In this document: piece by piece, positions 6,237 through 11,355 of the stretch
Position numbering within the stretch: the first letter of the stretch is position 1
How the letters are laid out: each line of letters opens with the position of its first letter
DNA from: Candidatus Brocadia sp.
Lineage (GTDB): Bacteria > Planctomycetota > Brocadiia > Brocadiales > Brocadiaceae
Direction: 5' to 3'
Length of the DNA: 12,466 nucleotides
Assembly (NCBI GenBank): GCA_030837935.1
Contig: JAUQXU010000191.1
Span: 1 to 12,466, forward strand
The notes under the pieces: generated by a model
Seen by the model: the letters and a program-made list of their open reading frames with translations, nothing else
What the model was told of the DNA's origin: nothing
The model's database searches: none
Translations under genes and position numbers: made by a program

Positions 6237-7676
6237 ATGAATACTACCGCAAAAACACTATTGCAAGCGATGCTCGTTTCTGTCACGTTCATCTTTTTTA
6301 TGGCCGTGAATCAGCAACACCAGGTTATAGCTGCATGGCCATCTCATTCACGGGAAAATGTGGCTATCTGTACGGCGCCAGGCCAACAAAGTTCCCCGCA
6401 GATAATTACTGACGGCGCTGGCGGGGCCATCATTACCTGGGAAGATACGAGAGACGTCCATTTTGATATCTACGCCCAACGGATTGACGCACACGGGAAA
6501 GTCCTGTGGCAGAAGGATGGGGTTCCTGTTTGCACAGCGCCAGAGAATCAAAAACGGGCTCGGATTATTAGCGACGGTAATGGGGGAGCTATTATCGTCT
6601 GGCATGATGTGCGAAGCGGCAATGGTAATTACGATATATATGCTCAACGCATTGATGCAGACGGGCACCCACAATGGACGAATGACGGTATACCCGTCTG
6701 CAATGCGAGCAAAGAACAGAATAGTCCATGCATTACATCGGATGGCGCAGGGGGGGCGATTATCATGTGGGAAGATTTTCGAACCAACTACGCCGATCTT
6801 TATGGTCAGCGGATTAATAAAAATGGAGAATCGCTATGGGCAAAAAACGGGGTGCTTGTCTGCGGGGTCACGGGCGCACAAAGTGCGCCAGAAGTTATAT
6901 CTGACGGGACAGGCGGCGCCATCGTGGCGTGGCAGGATTTTCGGAGAAATTACGCAGACATTTATGCTCAACGCATTGACGGTGGCGGAACGATACTCTG
7001 GGAAAAATGGGGTGTTGCTGTATGTAATGCACAGGGACATGAGAGCTTTGCCGTCGTAGTCAGTAACGGAGCCGAGGGTGCGATTGTAACCTGGATAGAC
7101 ACCCGTAATGGCACTAACAATAACGACATCTACGCCCAGCAAATCGATGGAAATGGGGCTGTTCAATGGTTAACTGATGGTACTCCCATATGTACTGCAC
7201 CAGGAAACCAAAACTACCCCATGATTACTACCGATGGTGCAGGGGGCGCTCTTATTGGCTGGTGGGATATGCGGAGCGGAGATTTTAACATCTATGCACA
7301 ACGCATTGACCTTGCAGGTTACGTCCAATGGGGAAACAACGGCTTGGCCATATGCAGTGAATCCGGTATCCAAAATCGCGTCTCTGTTATCAGCGATGGT
7401 GATAATGGCGCAATATTGGCGTGGAACGACAATCGTACTGCTCCCGCTGATTTTGATGTATATACACAAAGAATAGACCGGAAGGGTCTTACCTTGTGGG
7501 AAAAAAATGGAGCACCAATCTCTACATCACCCGATACCCAATGTTTTCCTGTTCTGGTTAGCGACGGTGCTGGCGGCGCAATCATTGCCTGGCAGGATAG
7601 CCGTCACAAAGACAAGAGTTATTGGGACATTTACGCCCAAAAGATCAATGGACATGGCTTATTGGAAGAAAAGTAA
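6237..7676 (+). CDS. Exported eight-repeat protein, predicted beta-propeller
   Basis: The 479-residue product starts at the ATG at 6237 with a signal peptide (TLLQAMLVSVTFIFFMAV, likely cleaved after VIAA). A TTG five codons earlier is possible but less likely, and neither has a Shine-Dalgarno. The mature part is almost entirely eight tandem units of 53-57 residues. Each reads approximately (V/I)C.A...Q..P.I.SDG.GGAII.W.D.R....DIYAQRID..G...W...G. The invariant GGAI-x-W-x-D-x-R and DIYAQRI segments would form consecutive beta strands of a propeller blade. The first seven units carry a Cys after the leading V/I; in the eighth it is Ser. A similar repeat occurs in large secreted proteins of Planctomycetes and Bacteroidetes (general recollection). 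No catalytic motif is seen; a binding or surface role is inferred. Confidence 0.82.
   Translation: MNTTAKTLLQAMLVSVTFIFFMAVNQQHQVIAAWPSHSRENVAICTAPGQQSSPQIITDGAGGAIITWEDTRDVHFDIYAQRIDAHGKVLWQKDGVPVCTAPENQKRARIISDGNGGAIIVWHDVRSGNGNYDIYAQRIDADGHPQWTNDGIPVCNASKEQNSPCITSDGAGGAIIMWEDFRTNYADLYGQRINKNGESLWAKNGVLVCGVTGAQSAPEVISDGTGGAIVAWQDFRRNYADIYAQRIDGGGTILWEKWGVAVCNAQGHESFAVVVSNGAEGAIVTWIDTRNGTNNNDIYAQQIDGNGAVQWLTDGTPICTAPGNQNYPMITTDGAGGALIGWWDMRSGDFNIYAQRIDLAGYVQWGNNGLAICSESGIQNRVSVISDGDNGAILAWNDNRTAPADFDVYTQRIDRKGLTLWEKNGAPISTSPDTQCFPVLVSDGAGGAIIAWQDSRHKDKSYWDIYAQKINGHGLLEEK
6358..7664 (+). repeat. Eight tandem coding repeats of about 165 bp
   Basis: The DNA encoding GGAI..W.D.R and DIYAQRID recurs eight times at roughly 160-170 bp intervals. 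The protein motif is better conserved than the DNA, so the array is old rather than freshly expanded. The repeats also generate long false open frames on both strands. Confidence 0.75.
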
Positions 7677-7730
7677 GAAAATATTCCCAAGCATCAGGAA
7701 TTGACGACCGCATTTTCTTACCTTTACCAC

Positions 7731-8525
7731 TTAGTTGCCAAATACCAACCGTTGGGTACTTGCAGACAATTGATTCATCTGGACATGGTATCGTGTGAAC
7801 ATATCCTGAAGTTTCAGGAATATTTCCTTAATAATCGTTGTATTATTGAGGTAAATATCCCAGGGGAATTGCGCATCTTCAAAAGATTCGGTAAACCCAG
7901 GAATCATTTTATCTGTCATATGATTTACCTGACTATGCTGTAACAACAGTGTCGGGATACGTTCTTCGCCGCAGGTAATCAGTTCTTCAGGGACAATGCC
8001 ATTCCACTCCTTTGAAAAACCTTCCACGATATATGCTTTGCCACGCTTATCAAATAACTGATACCATACATGGGCAAAGGCAATCGAATTACCTTTGTCT
8101 ACGACCCAACCCCATACAATATCTCCATCGATGTCCAGCCCGGACAGCATAGAGAAGAATAGAAATACAGAATCCTCGCAATCACCCTTTTTATTTTGTC
8201 TAGTTTCTACGGGTGTCTGCCAGTAATCCGTCTTTGGTGGTTCAGCCCGATAGTCGATATCAAAGGATATCTCCTTATACGCCTCGTAGATTTGTTCACC
8301 ATGATCGAAGGTATTGATACACCATTCTTTATAAGGTGGATTATCAGGTATGCAGCTTCCATCGGGAGAACAGGGTACCACGGGTTTTTCTATCCAGGCA
8401 TACTCAACAGGTTTATAGCCCTTACGGGCAAGAAATAAGTCGGCATACGAAACATCCGCACATGCTTCCACGCAACAGAGAATCGAGGAAATTATAGATA
8501 TTATCATTGCAAACAAATATCTCAT
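7731..8525 (-). CDS. Exported transglutaminase-like cysteine protein
   Basis: The 264-residue product begins MRYLFAMIISIISSILCC, a signal peptide probably cleaved after ACA at about residue 23. The core resembles the transglutaminase-like superfamily. KKGDCEDSVFLF supplies the presumed nucleophile Cys116 at the start of a helix, FAHVWYQ supplies His152, and YIVEG (Glu168), with the spacing of a papain-like triad, supplies the acid. The GDCED...AHVWY pair is typical of bacterial transglutaminase-like cysteine peptidases. Four further Cys (52, 58, 69, 185) could form disulfides outside the cytoplasm. Substrate is unknown; a peptidase acting on exported or cell-envelope protein is the simplest guess. 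It converges with the propeller-repeat gene (54-bp gap, no hairpin terminator seen) and may have its own promoter about 150 bp upstream. Confidence 0.75.
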   Translation of the reverse strand: MRYLFAMIISIISSILCCVEACADVSYADLFLARKGYKPVEYAWIEKPVVPCSPDGSCIPDNPPYKEWCINTFDHGEQIYEAYKEISFDIDYRAEPPKTDYWQTPVETRQNKKGDCEDSVFLFFSMLSGLDIDGDIVWGWVVDKGNSIAFAHVWYQLFDKRGKAYIVEGFSKEWNGIVPEELITCGEERIPTLLLQHSQVNHMTDKMIPGFTESFEDAQFPWDIYLNNTTIIKEIFLKLQDMFTRYHVQMNQLSASTQRLVFGN

Positions 8526-8671
8526 ACTATCTAACTCTATTTCAGAGAATTACCGAAAACAACCCTTTGGCAAAAGTTATTTTGATCATTTCAAATATCA
8601 GCATCGGTGAACACATAATCAAAGATGCTTCTTGCCCAAGGTGTTTAGAGTTTTTCAACGAACGTTAGATT

Positions 8672-8701
8672 ATTTTACACGATAATATCGTATATTGTCA
8701 A
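8672..8701 (-). promoter_or_regulatory. Candidate promoter with internal palindrome, transglutaminase-like gene
   Basis: On the minus strand TTGACA (8696-8701) and TAAAAT (8672-8677) are 18 bp apart. The spacer contains the perfect 13-bp palindrome ACGATAATATCGT (8679-8691), a plausible operator between the two boxes. The predicted leader to the ATG is about 140 nt. Confidence 0.4.
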
Positions 8702-8780
8702 ATCAGCACATCAAAATGACAAAAATTTCAAAATGGCGTTTACAAAACAGGCTCAAACGTTCGGGAAAAATTCTTTTTGC

Positions 8781-8809
8781 TTGACAGGGTTAATTGATTG
8801 TGTTAATTT
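8781..8809 (+). promoter_or_regulatory. Candidate promoter for the aquaporin gene
   Basis: A consensus -35 TTGACA (8781-8786) is followed 16-17 bp later by TTAATT or TAATTT (8803-8809), a weak -10. GTTAATTGATTGTGTTAATT forms a short direct repeat across the spacer. The long leader to 9040 makes a closer, unrecognised promoter possible. Confidence 0.4.
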
Positions 8810-9039
8810 GTTACAAATTTATGCCTTTAGCATAGTTATGTACAAATTACGATTCACGAAAGGAGGTTTTTTTAAAAAAGACGGTAAAGGAGTTCGGTGA
8901 ATTTATAGAATAATGATGTACAGCATGCGTATTTGATCTTCGTGAGTCTAAAAGAATCAAATAATGATATAGAATTTATACATGTTCTTGCTAAGTGTGA
9001 TTAAGGAAATTTAGTTAAAAATATACGGGAGAAAGCGAA

Positions 9040-9726
9040 ATGAAAGCGTACAAAAAGTATTTGGCTGAATTCGTTGGGACTTTTGCGCTTGTATTTATAG
9101 CGGCTGGTTCTGTATGCGCCGATTTTTATTTGAGGCAAGCAGGTGGGCAAGGACTAGGTCTTTTGGGTATTTCTATTGCGTTTGGAGTGGTAGTAATTGC
9201 CGTTATTTACGCCACAAGTTATGTGTCTGGTTCCCATGTAAATCCTGCGGTGACGATATCCTTTTGGATCAGCAAACGAATGGAGCCCAATACGGCAATT
9301 ATGTATATTATTTCTCAAATTGCGGGTGCAACACTGGCAGGGCTTGCATTAAAAACCTTGTTTCCTGACGCGCTCAAAACGGTATATTTAGGGACTTGTA
9401 TGTTGTCGCCCGGCGTCTCTATTGGACGCGGAATATTGATGGAATTTATTATTACCTTCCTTTTGGTCTTTACCATCTATGGAACACTGGTAGACAAAAG
9501 GGCATCTGCAGGATTTGCAGGCATTGCGGTTGGCTTGGTAGTGCTCTTTGGGGTTATGATTGGGGGCACGATCAGTGGCGGCGCAATGAACCCCGCACGT
9601 GTCTTTGGACCTGCTATTGCATCCGGACAGTTCACCCATCATTATGTCTGGTGGATTGGCCCAATCCTGGGTGGAATTGTTGCAGGCTTTGTTTACGATC
9701 AACTCTTTGCTGATGTAAGGAAATAA
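9040..9726 (+). CDS. Aquaporin (major intrinsic protein family)
   Basis: A 228-residue integral membrane channel with six hydrophobic segments and both half-helix motifs, SHVNPAV (NPA at 68-70) and GGAMNPAR (NPA at 184-186). It mediates passive transport of water or small neutral solutes across a membrane. Aligned by eye to E. coli AqpZ, the selectivity-filter positions are Phe48, Val172, Gly181 and Arg187, against Phe/His/Thr/Arg in the water-specific AqpZ. The missing His and smaller fourth side chain predict a wider, less polar pore that could pass larger solutes. GGGAGAAAGC sits about 8 nt before the ATG and fixes the start. A strong intrinsic terminator follows at 9826, so the gene is probably transcribed alone. 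I give no symbol, because the filter differs from both AqpZ and classical GlpF. Confidence 0.93.
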   Translation: MKAYKKYLAEFVGTFALVFIAAGSVCADFYLRQAGGQGLGLLGISIAFGVVVIAVIYATSYVSGSHVNPAVTISFWISKRMEPNTAIMYIISQIAGATLAGLALKTLFPDALKTVYLGTCMLSPGVSIGRGILMEFIITFLLVFTIYGTLVDKRASAGFAGIAVGLVVLFGVMIGGTISGGAMNPARVFGPAIASGQFTHHYVWWIGPILGGIVAGFVYDQLFADVRK

Positions 9727-9825
9727 AAGCAACCCTGACCTTTGTGGCGGGCTAAGAGCGGGATAAACCCCAGCGCTGCAGATTCGGCTTGCTCGGATTA
9801 GGAATTATGGAGAATAAAAAATAAG

Positions 9826-9859
9826 CGGCAACGTGCAATTTTGCATGTTGCCGTTTTTT
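9826..9859 (+). terminator. Rho-independent terminator after the aquaporin gene
   Basis: CGGCAAC (9826-9832) pairs with GTTGCCG (9847-9853). The stem continues inward through a G-T wobble and TGCAA/TTGCA, and six T residues follow immediately (9854-9859). The hairpin lies about 100 bp after the aquaporin stop and ends only 15 bp before the start of the endonuclease III gene. Confidence 0.88.
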
Positions 9860-9874
9860 ATTGGAGAATCACCA

Positions 9875-10522
9875 TTGTTTGACATTGATCGAGTGCTCAA
9901 GATCATCAAGCAGGAAAACAAACGGTTTGCCGAACCCATCGTTACAACTATTTCCAGGGAACGGACACCGTTTCATGTGCTCATTTCCTGTCTCTTAAGC
10001 CTCAGGACCAGGGATCAAACCACCCGTGAGGCCTCGAACCGGCTCTTTGCCGTCGCAGACAATCCGGAAGACATAATGAAGATTCCTGCGGAGAGATTAG
10101 AAAAGCTTATCTATCCCGTTGGGTTCTATCGGACAAAGGCAAGGAAGATCAAAGAGCTTTGTGATGTGTTGATTCAGACATACCAGGGCAAGGTACCGGA
10201 CGAAATTGATGAATTGTTAAAACTCAATGGTGTAGGCCGCAAGACGGCAAATTTGGTCGTAACTCTGGGATACCAAAAACCCGGCATCTGTGTGGATACC
10301 CACGTTCATCGGATTACCAATCGGTGGGGATATGTGAAAACAAAAAATCCTCATGAGACCGAATTTGCACTTCGTGAAAAACTTCCTAAAAAATATTGGC
10401 TCACCATCAACGATCTCCTCGTTACCTTTGGTCAAAATATCTGCGTCCCCATCTCCCCCAAATGCAACCACTGCCCTGTTACTATCCTTTGTAAAAAAAT
10501 AGGAGTAGCAAGGCATCGATAA
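9875..10522 (+). CDS. nth: Endonuclease III (DNA glycosylase/AP lyase)
   Basis: A 215-residue base-excision-repair enzyme that removes oxidised pyrimidines and cleaves the resulting abasic sites. From the TTG start, the helix-hairpin-helix LNGVGRKTA lies at 117-125 with the catalytic Lys at 123, and VDTHVHR carries the catalytic Asp at 141. Four cysteines at 190, 197, 200 and 206 give C-X6-C-X2-C-X5-C, the [4Fe-4S] loop of the Nth family. Length is normal. I chose TTG 9875 because GGAG lies 8 nt upstream and the protein then begins LFDIDRVLKII like its relatives. In-frame upstream starts (GTG 9833, ATG 9845) fall inside the terminator hairpin. The promoter must therefore lie in or after that terminator, or transcription reads through. 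Confidence 0.92.
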   Translation: MFDIDRVLKIIKQENKRFAEPIVTTISRERTPFHVLISCLLSLRTRDQTTREASNRLFAVADNPEDIMKIPAERLEKLIYPVGFYRTKARKIKELCDVLIQTYQGKVPDEIDELLKLNGVGRKTANLVVTLGYQKPGICVDTHVHRITNRWGYVKTKNPHETEFALREKLPKKYWLTINDLLVTFGQNICVPISPKCNHCPVTILCKKIGVARHR

Positions 10523-10578
10523 TATACCTACCCCGAACGAGTCGGAAAAGACAAAATCAGAAGCACGAAATTAGTGAG

Positions 10579-10827
10579 TCAACCAATCTTTTTGCATCTT
10601 TGGGTATATCTTTTACCAGTATCTACTGCAATGTCATACTCTGAAATTTTAGAACACAACTGGCACTCGATATAGTTATCGTTTTCTCGCAAATTCGGCA
10701 TGACACCACTTTCGTATGTCCGTATTCCCTCAGCAGACTGTCTAACTATTTGAAAATTACTCGTAAATACTTTAAATTTTTCGGCATTGCCGCATTCTGG
10801 ACATACAAAGAATGTGTTTAGTATCAT
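10579..10827 (-). CDS. Small zinc-ribbon-like protein, function unknown
   Basis: An 82-residue cytoplasmic protein. From the ATG at 10827 it has AAGGAG 7 nt upstream, an ideal site; a TTG two codons earlier lies too close to that site. CPECG at 9-13 and CQLC about 45 residues later form two CxxC knuckles, the minimal pattern of a zinc ribbon, and another Cys lies near the C terminus. I do not recognise a named family. It follows the second DUF2325 gene but has its own candidate promoter and a hairpin-like inverted repeat in front, so independent control is likely. It converges with the endonuclease III gene. Confidence 0.65.
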   Translation of the reverse strand: MILNTFFVCPECGNAEKFKVFTSNFQIVRQSAEGIRTYESGVMPNLRENDNYIECQLCSKISEYDIAVDTGKRYTQRCKKIG

Positions 10828-10850
10828 ATACAATCTCCTTATAGTATTAC

Positions 10851-10895
10851 CCTGTAAAACTTCGTTTTTTTACAGGAAGTATTACGTATTGTCAA
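10851..10895 (-). promoter_or_regulatory. Promoter with overlapping inverted repeat, zinc-ribbon gene
   Basis: On the minus strand TTGACA (10890-10895) is followed after 17 bp by TAAAAA (10867-10872). A perfect 9-bp inverted repeat, CCTGTAAAA at 10851-10859 and TTTTACAGG at 10868-10876, overlaps the -10 box and the probable transcription start. Direct repeats AGTATTAC flank it at 10843-10850 and 10878-10885. No U-tract follows in the transcript, so an operator or leader hairpin is likelier than a terminator. Confidence 0.5.
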
Positions 10896-10903
10896 AAGTT
10901 TAA

Positions 10904-11221
10904 TTAATTTAAGAAAACTTGTAATCCTGCTTTTCTCAATTGTTGCTGACAATCCTTCATTTTTTGATAAATGGAAGACCAAGATCTTTTTGCATAGACG
11001 ACTGGAATTCTTCTGTTCTCTGCCAAATCCTTTATCTTATGGGCAAGGTTATGATTCACGAAGTCGTACAGGACGATGATAAAATCCATCGTTTCCGGAA
11101 GCCCGTCGCGAATCTTTCGTCCGCTTCTGCCCGTTACGTGCCGAACCTCGTTCACTCCAAGTTTATCAAGTTCTTTTGGGATACTCCCTAAATGGTCGCC
11201 ACCCACAATAAGTACTGACAT
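10904..11221 (-). CDS. DUF2325 family protein, copy 2
   Basis: A 105-residue paralogue of the protein at 4582-4899 (89 of 105 identical), with the same GGDHLG, HVTGRSG, VNHNLAHKI and PVVYAKRSWSS segments. AGGAGG lies 8 nt before the ATG. Most of the 16 substitutions are conservative or near the C terminus, so the basic function is probably retained, although Cys52 of copy 1 is Tyr here. It lies 134 bp downstream of the HAO-like cytochrome on the same strand but has its own strong promoter and a near-perfect Fur-like operator. Both copies point the same way, about 6.3 kb apart. Confidence 0.85.
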   Translation of the reverse strand: MSVLIVGGDHLGSIPKELDKLGVNEVRHVTGRSGRKIRDGLPETMDFIIVLYDFVNHNLAHKIKDLAENRRIPVVYAKRSWSSIYQKMKDCQQQLRKAGLQVFLN

Positions 11222-11250
11222 TTTTCAATCCTCCTTTAAGTAAAGCCTGG

Positions 11251-11281
11251 TATGATACTGAGACTCAATCTCAGTATCATA
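11251..11281 (-). promoter_or_regulatory. Perfect 31-bp palindromic operator, DUF2325 copy 2
   Basis: TATGATACTGAGA (11251-11263) and its exact reverse complement (11269-11281) flank a 5-bp centre. The central TGAGACTCAATCTCA (11259-11273) matches the core upstream of the first DUF2325 gene and resembles a Fur box. The outer arm contains the promoter -10 sequence itself (11276-11281), so a bound protein would compete directly with RNA polymerase. No T-tract follows in the direction of transcription. Confidence 0.75.
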
Positions 11282-11303
11282 TTAAAAAAACATAAAATGT
11301 CAA
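11276..11303 (-). promoter_or_regulatory. Sigma-70-type promoter of DUF2325 copy 2
   Basis: On the minus strand TTGACA (11298-11303) and TATGAT (11276-11281) are 16 bp apart, the same geometry as the first DUF2325 promoter. The surrounding AAAATGTCAACATAA block is identical in the two copies. Confidence 0.72.
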
Positions 11304-11355
11304 CATAATTTACAAATTTTTGCTTTTTTAGTTGATTAGCGAAAAACGTTTTATT

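Larger units (their letters stand above)
8526..9039. other. 514-bp divergent intergenic region
   Basis: This gap separates the transglutaminase-like gene (minus) from the aquaporin gene (plus). It holds the minus-strand promoter at 8672-8701 and the plus-strand promoter at 8781-8809, which would give the aquaporin a leader of about 225 nt. In that leader a consensus Shine-Dalgarno AAAGGAGG (8859-8866) is not followed by any start codon at normal spacing. A 20-codon frame starts at ATG 8838 and runs through it (MYKLRFTKGGFFKK, then six more residues), and related AATAATGAT words appear at 8909 and 8962. I recognise no known riboswitch or RNA gene here. Confidence 0.5.

Noticed and set aside
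6463..7059. 198-codon frame on the plus strand overlapping the eight-repeat protein
   Set aside because: It is a shadow frame: the repeated DNA of the real gene keeps other frames open, and the product has no family features.
6358..7664. WD40 propeller
   Set aside because: The units are 53-57 residues and lack the GH and WD dipeptide pattern at the expected spacing; the GGAI-W-D-R motif is a different repeat.
8909..9004. Small gene in the aquaporin leader ending at TAA 9002-9004
   Set aside because: Only about 20-30 codons, no ATG in frame, a TAG directly upstream and no properly spaced ribosome site; treated as leader sequence.
9388..9732. 114-codon minus-strand frame opposite the aquaporin
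   Set aside because: It is antisense to a well-supported membrane-channel gene and encodes no recognisable features.
4582..11221. DUF2325 pair as the ends of a composite mobile element
   Set aside because: Both copies are ordinary genes in direct orientation. There is no transposase, terminal inverted repeat or target duplication, and the intervening genes look native.
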